Source of the DNA: Gemmatimonadota bacterium
Lineage (GTDB): Bacteria; Gemmatimonadota; Gemmatimonadetes; Longimicrobiales; Gaopeijiaceae
Reading direction: 5' to 3'
Assembly (NCBI GenBank): GCA_040882465.1
Contig: JBBEBG010000028.1
Span: 26,871-90,870 of the forward strand
DNA: 64,000 nucleotides
A program made the translations under genes and the position numbers. The notes below the pieces were generated by a model. That model saw only the letters and a program-made list of their open reading frames with translations, made no database searches and was not told the DNA's origin. Position 1 is the first letter of the stretch. Each line of letters begins with the position of its first letter. Positions 25,836 through 34,059 of this stretch are shown in pieces.

Positions 25836-28619
25836 ATGACACCGCAATGCCGTCAGAGCCATCGTCTCCTGCTCATGTCGGGAATCCTCTTCACCCTTGG
25901 CACCGCTCCGGCTCTCGGCGCGCAAGTCGTCGAAGGCACCGCTCCGCCCAGTGGTGAACCGCCACCGGCCGCACCCGCCACGGGGGGCTATGACCACGCC
26001 ATCGCGCCCGCCGCGCGCGCGGTCCGGACGACAACAGAGTTGAGGATTGACGGTCGGATGGACGAAGCGGCCTGGATGACGGCGCCCGCGGTCACGGACT
26101 TCACCCAGTCCGTCCCGAACGAGGGAGCGCCGATCACCCAGTCCACGGAGGTCCGCTTCCTCTACGACGACGACTTCCTCTACATCGGCGGCTGGATGTG
26201 GGACGACGGCGAGATCCTCGGCCGGCTGGCTCGCCGGGATGCGGGGGTGCCGGACATCGACATCCTTGCCGTCCACCTGGACGGTTATCACGATCACCGC
26301 ACCGCCTTCCGGGTAGCGACTTCGCCCGGTGCCGGCTGGATTCGGGACGAGTTCATCGTCGGTGCGCGAGGCGGTGGCGCCGGGGGCGGCGGCTTCGCGG
26401 ACACCTCGTGGGACCCCGTCTACGACCTGGCCTCCACGGTGACGGAGGAGGGGTGGTTCGTCGAGATCGCGATCCCCTTCAGCCAGCTCCGGTATCCCGA
26501 CGCTCCGGTGCAGACCTGGGGGCTCCAGATCGAACGGAAGATTCGCCGCCACGGCGAGGATACGTCTTGGGCCTTCCTTCCCCGAAACGAGCCCCAGGGG
26601 GTCGCCCGTTACGGTCACCTCGAGGGACTTGAAGGCCTTCAGCAAGGAAAAGGCCTCGAGATCCTTCCCTATACAACGGCGCGCGCTGAATTCCGCGACA
26701 TCCCCAGGAGTTCGGGGGCGGACTTCGACAATCCCTTCCGCAGTGGATCGGACTACTTCGCCAACGTCGGCGCGGATCTGAAGTACCGGCTCGGCACGAA
26801 CTTCACGCTCGACGCCACCGTGAACCCCGACTTCGGTCAGGTCGAGGCGGACCCGGCCGTCATCAATCTCACCGCGTTCGAGACGCGGGTGAACGAAAGG
26901 CGGCAGTTCTTCGTGGAGGGATCCGACATCTTCCGATTCGGCGAAGGGGGCGGCGGCGGCTCTCAGCTCATCAACACGAGGCGAATCGGAAGGGCTCCCC
27001 AGGGGTCGGTCCCCAACGAGTCCGAATACGCGGACATTCCCAACTCGACGACGATTCTCGGGGCCGCCCGGGTCACGGGCCGGCCGACGGGAGGGTGGTC
27101 CATCGGCCTGCTCGAGGCCGTGAGCAACCGCACCGTCGTCCCCTGGGTCGACGCGGATGGAAATCGGTCCGAGACGGAGGTGGAACCTCTCACGAACTAT
27201 ATGGCGGCAAGAGTACGGCGCGACCTGGACGAGGGGAGTCGCTCCTTCGGCGTGATCGCCACGGCCGTGAACCGGAATCTGCGGACGGAAGCGCTTCAGG
27301 AAGACCTCCATGCCTCGGGGTATTCCTTTGGAGTGGATGGCCGGCTCGAATGGGCCAACCGGGCCTGGGCGATCAGCGGCGCGCTCGCGGGAAGCCGGGT
27401 CACGGGGGACACGGCCGTCATCGCGAGCACGCAGCGGAGCTCGGCGCGGTACTTCCGCCGCATTGATGCCGATCACCTGGACTACGACCCCACGGCCACC
27501 TCGCTTACGGGGTACTATGGGACGATCAGCGCGGGCAAGCAGAACGGCGCCTGGCAAGGAGGGGTGACCCTGAACGCGACGAGCCCCGGCTTCGAGATCA
27601 ACGACTTCGGGTTCCAGAGCGCGGCCGACCGGGTCAATTTTTCGTGGGACCTGGGATATCGGATGCCGAGGACCGGAGCGCGCTTCCGGAGCTTCAATGT
27701 CTCGGCGTCCGGCGGGGCCACGCAGAACTTCGGAGGGGAGACGCTATCGCACGATGCGGGACTCTCCGTGGGCGCCACGCGTCTCTCGCAATACGGCTTC
27801 AACTTCGGACTCCGCAAGTCGTTCGAAACCTTCGACGACCGGCTGACCCGGGGCGGACCCCTCGCAAAATCGCCCGGGGGGTGGTCCAGCAATCTGAGCT
27901 TCAGCGTTCCGCCGCAGAGCACCGTTCAACCCAGAGTAAGTTTCAACTACTCCGAAGACGACGCGGGCGGGTGGCGAAAGTCCGGAAATGTCGGCCTCAC
28001 GATGCGCTTCCAGGGCATCTATGAGGTGGTCCTCGGAGCCAGCCTGAGTCAGAGCCTGTCGGCCGCCCAGTACGTGACGACCATCGGAGATGCCGCCGCC
28101 ACGAACACCTTCGGGAATCGGTACGTCTTCGCGGGAATCGAGCAAACGACGTTCGACGTGGACGCCCGCGTCAACATGACCTTCACGCGCGGGCTCACCT
28201 TCGAGCTCTACATGCAGCCCTTCGTCTCGAGCGGGAACTACCTCGCCCTCAAGGAGCTCGCCGCCCCGCGAACCTTCGACTTCCTTGAGTACGGGGAGGA
28301 CGTCGGCACGATCACGCGCGGAGAGGACGGACGATACCTGATCGACCCAGCCGGCGACGGAGAGACGACCTTTTTCGTGAGCGACCGGGACTTCAATTTC
28401 CGTTCGTTGATCGGAAACGCCGTCCTCCGCTGGGAGTGGCGGCCCGGGAGCACCCTCTATCTCGTGTGGCAGCACGGGCGCTCAGAGCGCCTGACGAGCA
28501 CCGGGCATCCGGAGGGCACCTACGGTGAACTGGACCTCGGCCGGGATTCGGGGAGGCTCTTCAAGATCCAGCCCGAGAACACCTTCATGATCAAGGTGAA
28601 CTACTGGCTGAACCCGTAG
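25836..28619 (+). CDS. DUF5916/CBM9-type outer-membrane protein
   Basis: A 927-residue exported protein. A signal peptide (LLLMSGILFTLGTAPALGAQ) leads into a CBM9-like domain with RIDGRMDEAAWM and VRFLYDDDFLYIGGWMWDD (about residues 65-230). The long C-terminal DUF5916 region follows, with VNPDFGQVEADPAVINLT and ERRQFFVEGSDIF, and then beta-barrel strands ending in VNYWLNP. Proteins of this type are abundant in Bacteroidota and Gemmatimonadota and are thought to sit in the outer membrane; the substrate is unknown. The start lacks a strong ribosome-binding site. A hairpin follows the stop. Confidence 0.88.
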   Translation: MTPQCRQSHRLLLMSGILFTLGTAPALGAQVVEGTAPPSGEPPPAAPATGGYDHAIAPAARAVRTTTELRIDGRMDEAAWMTAPAVTDFTQSVPNEGAPITQSTEVRFLYDDDFLYIGGWMWDDGEILGRLARRDAGVPDIDILAVHLDGYHDHRTAFRVATSPGAGWIRDEFIVGARGGGAGGGGFADTSWDPVYDLASTVTEEGWFVEIAIPFSQLRYPDAPVQTWGLQIERKIRRHGEDTSWAFLPRNEPQGVARYGHLEGLEGLQQGKGLEILPYTTARAEFRDIPRSSGADFDNPFRSGSDYFANVGADLKYRLGTNFTLDATVNPDFGQVEADPAVINLTAFETRVNERRQFFVEGSDIFRFGEGGGGGSQLINTRRIGRAPQGSVPNESEYADIPNSTTILGAARVTGRPTGGWSIGLLEAVSNRTVVPWVDADGNRSETEVEPLTNYMAARVRRDLDEGSRSFGVIATAVNRNLRTEALQEDLHASGYSFGVDGRLEWANRAWAISGALAGSRVTGDTAVIASTQRSSARYFRRIDADHLDYDPTATSLTGYYGTISAGKQNGAWQGGVTLNATSPGFEINDFGFQSAADRVNFSWDLGYRMPRTGARFRSFNVSASGGATQNFGGETLSHDAGLSVGATRLSQYGFNFGLRKSFETFDDRLTRGGPLAKSPGGWSSNLSFSVPPQSTVQPRVSFNYSEDDAGGWRKSGNVGLTMRFQGIYEVVLGASLSQSLSAAQYVTTIGDAAATNTFGNRYVFAGIEQTTFDVDARVNMTFTRGLTFELYMQPFVSSGNYLALKELAAPRTFDFLEYGEDVGTITRGEDGRYLIDPAGDGETTFFVSDRDFNFRSLIGNAVLRWEWRPGSTLYLVWQHGRSERLTSTGHPEGTYGELDLGRDSGRLFKIQPENTFMIKVNYWLNP

Positions 28620-28640
28620 GCGGGAACAGGGCGTTCCCGC
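28620..28640. terminator. Stem-loop between convergent genes
   Basis: Perfect 8-bp stem GCGGGAAC/GTTCCCGC with a 5-base loop, one base after the stop of the DUF5916 gene and before the convergent DUF6899-like gene. No T-run, so termination strength is uncertain. Confidence 0.55.
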
Positions 28641-28670
28641 ACGCGCGGCGGAGCGTACGACTCACGTGAG

Positions 28671-28925
28671 CTAGATCGAGCGATAGGCGTCGCCGGCGGA
28701 TTCCCGCTTTCCTTCTTCGTATGGCGCGGCCACCCGTCGGTACAGTTCGAGCTTCGCGCACTCCAGCGCGCCGATGACCTCGTTCAAGAGTGCGTATCGG
28801 ACGCCGCCCATCCGGACGAGGTAGTCGTCCACGAGTCGGGTGAGCGCGTAATTGAGCTCCCCCGGGGTCTCGGGGGCGCCTCCCTCGTCGACCCGCACCC
28901 TGGCGCTCGCTTCGATGTAGGGCAT
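28671..28925 (-). CDS. Small conserved DUF6899-like protein
   Basis: An 84-residue protein starting MPYIEASARVRVDEGG, with ELNYALTRLVDDYL, YALLNEVIGALECAKLELYRR and VAAPYEEGKR. This order of motifs recalls a small protein family found in many bacteria and phages (which I know as DUF6899), of unknown function. The match is from memory of the motif pattern. It precedes no obvious partner; the methyltransferase gene lies upstream in the same direction. Confidence 0.75.
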   Translation of the reverse strand: MPYIEASARVRVDEGGAPETPGELNYALTRLVDDYLVRMGGVRYALLNEVIGALECAKLELYRRVAAPYEEGKRESAGDAYRSI

Positions 28926-28998
28926 TTCCTTCCGCTCCCGGCTCGAGAATCGAATCCCAGCGCTTCGAAGGTGACGGTGCGCGCGCTCCCTGGCGAGG

Positions 28999-29628
28999 CT
29001 ATGTCCGCCTGCCCTCGATCAGGAGGTATGTGTCATCCTTGAGCCACCGCGTGCCGGTCACCTCGATGCCGGGCGCCCCGGCCAGGTGCTCCAACGTGCG
29101 ACGATCGAAGCGTGCGCCATACACGAGATTGACGCACGGGGCCATGACGCGCTGGGCGAGCCGACGTCCCCGGTGATGCGAGTAAAGAATCTCGACGAGC
29201 CTGAACCGTCCGCCCGGAGCGAGGACACGGGACATTTCGGCGAGCGCTCGAGCTTGAAGCTGGTCGGGAAGGACGCAGTAGAGAAAAGTTGCGATGTACC
29301 AATCGAAGGAGCGATCGGAGAATTGGCTCAGGTCGAGGGCATCGGCATGATGAAACGAAGCCCGGCACCGCGCCGATGAAGCACGTCGCTGAGCCCGCTC
29401 GAGCATCGGGCGGCTCAGGTCCACTGCGTGGAGCTCCACCCCGGAAGGATAGTGCGAGAGGTTCTGCCCGGTTCCCACGCCGACTTCGAGGGCCCTGCCC
29501 TCGACATCGCCCACGATGGAGGGCCGCCATCTCCTGTATTGGCGCTCCCACGGCCAATCCAGAAGGTCGTAAACGCGTGAGGTGTATCGATACTTTCGTT
29601 CGAGCCGGGCCGTGGGCGATTCGCTCAT
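28999..29628 (-). CDS. Class I SAM-dependent methyltransferase
   Basis: A 209-residue methyltransferase. The SAM-binding motif I is ALEVGVGTGQNLSHY, followed by the acidic end of strand 2 (HAVDLSRPMLERAQ), ADALDLSQF and the post-motif LPDQLQARALAEMSRVLAPGGRFRLVE. The N-terminal YDLLDWPWERQYRRWRP and the RLVEILYSHHRG texts resemble phospholipid or ubiquinone-type (UbiE/PmtA-like) methyltransferases. The acceptor cannot be read from sequence. Confidence 0.85.
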   Translation of the reverse strand: MSESPTARLERKYRYTSRVYDLLDWPWERQYRRWRPSIVGDVEGRALEVGVGTGQNLSHYPSGVELHAVDLSRPMLERAQRRASSARCRASFHHADALDLSQFSDRSFDWYIATFLYCVLPDQLQARALAEMSRVLAPGGRFRLVEILYSHHRGRRLAQRVMAPCVNLVYGARFDRRTLEHLAGAPGIEVTGTRWLKDDTYLLIEGRRT

Positions 29629-29673
29629 TCGACGGACGCCTCAGGGATTAGACGATCATCGCTTCCACCGGGC

Positions 29674-29829
29674 ATGTGTACGTCGAGGCCATGGGAAAGC
29701 CAAGAGGCCGTCGAGCGCGACCGCCTCCCGGAGCACGGGCTCCAGAAGACCGGCGATCCGGTCACCTTCGACGATCCCTCCGATGTGCTATGGTTGGGGC
29801 CGCCACCGGATGAACGAATCGGAGAGTAG
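29674..29829 (+). CDS. Possible short open frame upstream of ald
   Basis: A 51-codon frame (MCTSRPWESQEAVERD... ending PPPDERIGE). Codons from about residue 10 onward strongly prefer G or C at the third position, as in real genes here, and the stop lies two bases before the ald start. The first 10 codons do not show this bias, so it may be the 3' remnant of a longer gene. No family recognised. Confidence 0.3.
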   Translation: MCTSRPWESQEAVERDRLPEHGLQKTGDPVTFDDPSDVLWLGPPPDERIGE

Positions 29830-29831
29830 AG

Positions 29832-30950
29832 ATGCGAATCGGCTGTCCCAAGGAGATCAAAGTCCGGGAGTTCCGCGTCGGCATCACGCCGGCGGCAGCG
29901 CGCGAAGCGATCGGGCGCGGGCACCAGGTTTTGATGGAGACCGGAGCCGGCGCCGGCTCGGGCTTTCCGGACGGGGACTACCTCGCGGTTGGCGCGACGA
30001 TCGCCGGTACGGCCGAGGAGGTCTTCGCCGGCGCCGAGCTGATCGTGAAGGTGAAGGAGCCGCAGGCGGCCGAGCGCGCCCGCCTGCGCGCGGGACAGAT
30101 CCTCTTCACCTACCTGCACCTCGCGCCCGACCCGGAGCAAACGCACGACCTGCTCGAGTCGGGGGTCACCGCCATCGCCTACGAGACCGTCACCGACCGT
30201 GGTGGCGGGTTGCCGCTGCTGGCGCCGATGTCCGAGGTCGCCGGTAAGTTGGCGCCGCAGGTCGGCGCCTGGACGCTGCAGAAGGCAAACGGCGGACGCG
30301 GCGTGCTGATGGGAGGGGTGCCGGGCGTGCCTCCGGCGAAGGTGGCCGTGATCGGCGGCGGCGTGGTCGGCACCCATGCCGCACGGGTGGCGGCGGGGAT
30401 GGGCGCGGACGTCGTGGTACTGGACCTGTCGCTGGCCCGCCTGCGCACCCTCGACGACGTCTTCGGCGGGCAGTTCAAGACCCTCTACGCCTCCAAGCAC
30501 AGCACCGAAAAAGCGGTCGCCGAGGCCGACATGGCGATCGGCGCGGTGCTGATCCCGGGCGGGGCCGCGCCGAAGCTCGTCAGCCGCGCACAGCTCGCCA
30601 GCATGAAGCCGGGCGCCGCCATCGTGGATGTGGCGATCGACCAGGGCGGCTGCTTCGAGACCTCACGGCCGACGACCCACATTGATCCGATCTACGAGGT
30701 GGACGGCATCATGCACTACTGCGTGGCCAACATGCCCGGGGCGGTGGCACGCACCTCCACCATCGCGCTCGGAAACGCCACCCTGCCCTTCATGCTCGCG
30801 CTTGCCGACAAGGGGTGGCGCCGGGCCTGCGAGGAGGATCCACACCTGCTTGCCGGCCTGAACACCCACGCCGGGAAGCTGACCTACCCCGCCGTCGGCA
30901 TGGCGCTCGGCATCGAGGTGGTCCCGCCGGAATTGGCGCTGCGGGCTTAG
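29832..30950 (+). CDS. ald: Alanine dehydrogenase
   Basis: Converts L-alanine and NAD+ to pyruvate, ammonia and NADH (or the reverse). The 372-residue product is of usual family length. Motifs are [20 protein letters not shown] with its key Arg and Lys, LHLAPDP with the substrate-site His, and the NAD fold [42 protein letters not shown] and the C-terminal [14 protein letters not shown] follow. GGAGAG lies a few bases before the ATG. Leucine codons are mostly CTG here, whereas neighbouring genes favour CTC, which suggests that this gene came from another lineage. Confidence 0.96.
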   Translation: MRIGCPKEIKVREFRVGITPAAAREAIGRGHQVLMETGAGAGSGFPDGDYLAVGATIAGTAEEVFAGAELIVKVKEPQAAERARLRAGQILFTYLHLAPDPEQTHDLLESGVTAIAYETVTDRGGGLPLLAPMSEVAGKLAPQVGAWTLQKANGGRGVLMGGVPGVPPAKVAVIGGGVVGTHAARVAAGMGADVVVLDLSLARLRTLDDVFGGQFKTLYASKHSTEKAVAEADMAIGAVLIPGGAAPKLVSRAQLASMKPGAAIVDVAIDQGGCFETSRPTTHIDPIYEVDGIMHYCVANMPGAVARTSTIALGNATLPFMLALADKGWRRACEEDPHLLAGLNTHAGKLTYPAVGMALGIEVVPPELALRA

Positions 30951-31022
30951 CGAGAGGCCGAGCGGCAGCACAAGAAAGGCGCGGACGCATTCCGCGGCGC
31001 TCATGGGACGCGGACGGGCCGC

Positions 31023-31859
31023 TCAATCCACTCGAGCGACGAGCGCCGTAATGTTGTCGGTCCCCCCCCGCGCGTTCGCACGGGACACGAGCGCCTGGCA
31101 CGACTCCGCTGGGCTCGCGGCAACCCGGAGAATTTCCGCGATCTTCTCACTCTCGACGAGGCCCCAGAGCCCGTCCGAACAGAGGAGGAGCCGATCGCCA
31201 GGCTGGAGCTCCGATCGGGAGAACGCCACTTCGAGTTCCGGTGCCGAGCCCAACGCCTGAAGGATGAGGTTCCGCTGGGGGTTGGTGCGCGCCTCCGCTC
31301 GGGTGATCGCCCCCGCTTCGATCAGCTCCTGGACCACCGACTGATCGCGGGTGAGCTGGACGAGATTTCCGTCCCGGAGAAGGTAGCCGCGAGAGTCCCC
31401 CACCTGCGCGACGAGGACGAGTCCTTCGAGCACGAGGGCTGCCGTGATCGTCGTACCCATCCCCCGAAGATCGGGTGAGGCCTCCCCAGCGGTCCGGACC
31501 CGCCGCCCCGCTTCCACCACGGCTTCGCCGAGCCTTCGCGCGGCGTCGTCCGCGTTCGGCGGCCCACCCACCGTCGTGCGTTGCATCGCTTCCGTCGTCG
31601 CGGAGACCGCGAGCCGGCTGGCCGTGGCGCCGCCCGGCGTGCCCCCGAGTCCGTCGGCAACGAGGAGGAGGATCCCCTTGGAGGTGGGGAAAAAAGTGAG
31701 CGTTCCCCCTCCCACACCCGTCCGCGGGTCCGGGCCTTCGATGGACCGCGCTCCAGCGGATTCCTTGGAGAGATCGGTCGCCGCGAACGCATCCTGGTTT
31801 TCAGGCCGCACCCGACCCGGATCGGTAAGCCCCGAGACGGTCAGGAGAGGAGCAGCCAT
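31023..31859 (-). CDS. PP2C-family serine/threonine phosphatase
   Basis: A 278-residue metal-dependent phosphatase (PPM/PP2C family). Motifs are GRVRPENQDAF, LLVADGLGG, GMGTTITAALV, QVGDSRGYLLRDG, LTRDQSVVQELI, LLLCSDGLWGLV and GGTDNITALVAR; these supply the acidic metal ligands. The bacterial partners are usually Ser/Thr kinases, none of which is in the window. The start at 31859 is chosen for homology; a frame from 31910 is open. Its first codons overlap the end of a small membrane-protein frame. Confidence 0.92.
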   Translation of the reverse strand: MAAPLLTVSGLTDPGRVRPENQDAFAATDLSKESAGARSIEGPDPRTGVGGGTLTFFPTSKGILLLVADGLGGTPGGATASRLAVSATTEAMQRTTVGGPPNADDAARRLGEAVVEAGRRVRTAGEASPDLRGMGTTITAALVLEGLVLVAQVGDSRGYLLRDGNLVQLTRDQSVVQELIEAGAITRAEARTNPQRNLILQALGSAPELEVAFSRSELQPGDRLLLCSDGLWGLVESEKIAEILRVAASPAESCQALVSRANARGGTDNITALVARVD

Positions 31860-32011
31860 GCCCCGATCCCCGCCATCCCCACGCCGAACAGGAGCCCGAT
31901 AATCTTCCATGTGTGTCCGACCCCACCCTCCACGGATCGCGTCCGTTCAATTCCCGACGCGCTGACCTCGTAGACCCACGCAAGGACGAGCGCGATCGGA
32001 AACCCCGCCAC
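31841..32011 (-). pseudogene. Fragment resembling the membrane segment of TolB/adenylate cyclase-type proteins
   Basis: A 56-codon frame (GTG 32011) reading GFPIALVLAWVYEVSASGI, then ERTRSVE, then a second hydrophobic segment IIGLLFGVGMAGIGAWLLLS. The first segment matches the FPIALVLAW.FE.TPEGI text that ends the membrane region of a family of TolB-like/adenylate cyclase regulators in Gemmatimonadota. Upstream of it this frame runs into the glycoamylase-like gene, with no trace of the preceding helices. It overlaps both neighbours, so it is either a truncated remnant or a tiny membrane protein. The product assignment is from memory of the motif. Confidence 0.35.
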
Positions 32012-33245
32012 GGAACCCTGCTCGCCGCAACCCTTCTTCGACGGGGGCGCAGCGGCGAGTGAGATTCCAGATCAGCCCCGTCTGGAAGTTCTCGACCATC
32101 AGAACGACGGGTCCCTGATGGATCCCAAAGGAGTGGGCGTATGCCCACCCCTCGGGCGCGAAGGTGGGGTTGAATCCGCACCGATATCCGAAGTCGCCTC
32201 GCGCCCCCGGAACTCGTTCCTCTATGGCTTCCAGTGTACGAAGGACGAGTTCCGGGGCGAAGGGGAGGGAGGCCGCCACCGCCCCGGGCATCAGGGTCCC
32301 GTCGTCCGGGCCCCAGGGCACTCCGCGCGCCCGGTAGTCCCAGAAGCGCCGAGGCCGTCCGGCCGCGAATCGCACGGAGGGCCCGGGTCCGCCGCCGGAG
32401 GAAAGCCCCCACATGTGCTCTCCATACCCCGCGAATCCCAGGGGATTTCGCATGGCATAGCGCTGTTGGATCAGGGTGGCTCGGCGGCTGTTCTCGAAGT
32501 AGTCGCTTCCCCTCTCGCGCAGGTATGAGTCGGAGATGCCGCGAAAGTCGATCCAGGCGTGAGAGAACTGGTGTGTGAAGAGCGGCCCCGAGTAGAGGAC
32601 CTCCCATTCGTAGACCTTGCGCCACCGGTAGGTCTCAGTCCAGGCCCTGTAGCTCGATTCGGGGATCGGATGCGTCGGCGAACCCAGCGCGAGAACCTGG
32701 AGAAGGAGCGCCTCGTTGTATCCCTGCCAGCGGGCCTTCAGGAAGCCCGTCTCCGGCCTCCATCCGTGGGATACCGTGTTTCCCCCAGCCAATGCCCAGA
32801 GCCAATCCGTTCGGCGGTAAAGGGCGTGGCCGAGCTCCCGGATCTCGGCCTCGACTGGATCCGAGCCGTCGAAGTAGGCCGCCGCGATGAGCCCTCCCGC
32901 GAGGAGGAAGGTCGTGTCGATCGTCGAGACTTCGCATCGCCTCGCCCGATGCCCGGTCTTCATATCCAGAAAGTGATAGAAGAAGCCTCGCTCCCCGATC
33001 GCGGCCGACCCTTCCCCACTCGGCCCATTCCAAAAGGTGCGAAGGGTGGCAAGGATCCGCTCGGCGACGGCGCCGCGCGAGATCCAATCCCTGTCCGCCG
33101 CTACCACCAGAGAGGCGAGACCGAAGCCAGTCGCGGCAATACTCGAGGGAGCTCCCACACGAGAGCTGTCGGGCACGAGTCCATTCTCGGGATTCGCCAG
33201 CTCCCAGAAGTAGCGCACAGAGTCCCGCTGAAGCGTTTCGAGCAT
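31947..33245 (-). CDS. Glycoamylase-like protein (PF10091-type glycosidase)
   Basis: A 432-residue protein with the (alpha/alpha)6-type text of glycoamylase-like enzymes: DSVRYFWELANPENGLVPDSS at the start, TTFLLAGGLIAAAYFD, YNEALLLQVLALGSPTHPIP, LFTHQFSHAWIDFRG and a C-terminal YAHSFGIHQGPVVLMVENFQTGLIW. Enzymes of this group act on beta-1,2-glucans and related glucans. No signal peptide is visible at the first ATG, although relatives are usually exported, so the start may be misplaced. The last 30 residues (LRRAGFRGGVSDRARP) look unlike the family and overlap another frame. Confidence 0.8.
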   Translation of the reverse strand: MLETLQRDSVRYFWELANPENGLVPDSSRVGAPSSIAATGFGLASLVVAADRDWISRGAVAERILATLRTFWNGPSGEGSAAIGERGFFYHFLDMKTGHRARRCEVSTIDTTFLLAGGLIAAAYFDGSDPVEAEIRELGHALYRRTDWLWALAGGNTVSHGWRPETGFLKARWQGYNEALLLQVLALGSPTHPIPESSYRAWTETYRWRKVYEWEVLYSGPLFTHQFSHAWIDFRGISDSYLRERGSDYFENSRRATLIQQRYAMRNPLGFAGYGEHMWGLSSGGGPGPSVRFAAGRPRRFWDYRARGVPWGPDDGTLMPGAVAASLPFAPELVLRTLEAIEERVPGARGDFGYRCGFNPTFAPEGWAYAHSFGIHQGPVVLMVENFQTGLIWNLTRRCAPVEEGLRRAGFRGGVSDRARPCVGLRGQRVGN

Positions 33246-33333
33246 GCGGACGCTGGCAGGCGGCGGCGGCGGCGCTTAAGGCCTGGGACCGCCGTGAATC
33301 AGCCGACGGTGGCCAGGAGGGACGGGCCGCGGG

Positions 33334-33921
33334 TCAGCCGCCGAACGGAAGCCCCTGCATCGGCTGGAATCCCTCGGGAATCTGGAAGAGCGCCGCATCG
33401 ACCGGATCGAGCGAAAGCTCGGAAAAGTTCACGGTGACGTCGTTGGTCTCGATGCGTACAGGAAAGTCGAGCTCCGTCGAGATCCACGCCGTCACGGGTT
33501 GCCCCTCCGACACGAACTGCCATCCCCGCGCGTCGTAGCCGTTCACTACCTCGGACCCGAGGGAAACACATTCGGTGATGTCTTCGTCGGCGCAGGGATT
33601 CTCCGCGTCCACCTCCCTGGCCGGCGGCGCGGTCACGGGGGCCATGCCGGCGGGCATCTGAATGTAGGAGCGCTGGGCGGTCATGATCATGGTCTGGCTT
33701 CCGCTCTCGGAATCGAGGAGAAGGACGATGGGCATGCCCTGGAAGTCGACCTCGAGCCGAGTCCGAGGTCCGTCGGTATAAATCGCCCCGTTCATCGGAG
33801 TGGGAAGACTGACCCCGGTCATCTCGATGTTCGCATGGAAGTCCTGCGCACCGAGGGGGGCGCGCCCGAGAACCGGAACAAGCACGAGCATCGCCAGGAC
33901 GATCCAGAAATGCCGCTTCAT
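33334..33921 (-). CDS. Exported DUF4412-like protein
   Basis: A 195-residue exported protein (signal FWIVLAMLVLVPVLGRAPLGAQ). The mature part runs in beta strands with paired Cys (NPCADEDITECVSLGSE) and EVVNGYDARGWQF, WISTELDFPVRIE and FSELSLDPVDAALFQIPEGFQPM. The ending ..ALFQIPEGFQ is typical of DUF4412-like, LolA-fold proteins that follow an iodotyrosine/lipoprotein-carrier-like shape. GGAG lies seven bases before ATG 33921. Function unknown. Confidence 0.75.
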   Translation of the reverse strand: MKRHFWIVLAMLVLVPVLGRAPLGAQDFHANIEMTGVSLPTPMNGAIYTDGPRTRLEVDFQGMPIVLLLDSESGSQTMIMTAQRSYIQMPAGMAPVTAPPAREVDAENPCADEDITECVSLGSEVVNGYDARGWQFVSEGQPVTAWISTELDFPVRIETNDVTVNFSELSLDPVDAALFQIPEGFQPMQGLPFGG

Positions 33922-34059
33922 GACGTATCTCCGCAATTCAGGTCCCGTGTCAGGGACTCAGACGTGACGAACGTGAGCCACCACGATACGGGACCCAAGG
34001 GAGGAATTCCAGGCGGCGCGGATGCGATGGTCCAGGCGAGTAGGGTTCCCGCCCTCGGC

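Noticed and set aside
25710..27557. Antisense 615-codon open frame
   Set aside because: Lies wholly opposite the DUF5916 gene; high GC makes long mirrored frames common, and the plus strand has clear family motifs.
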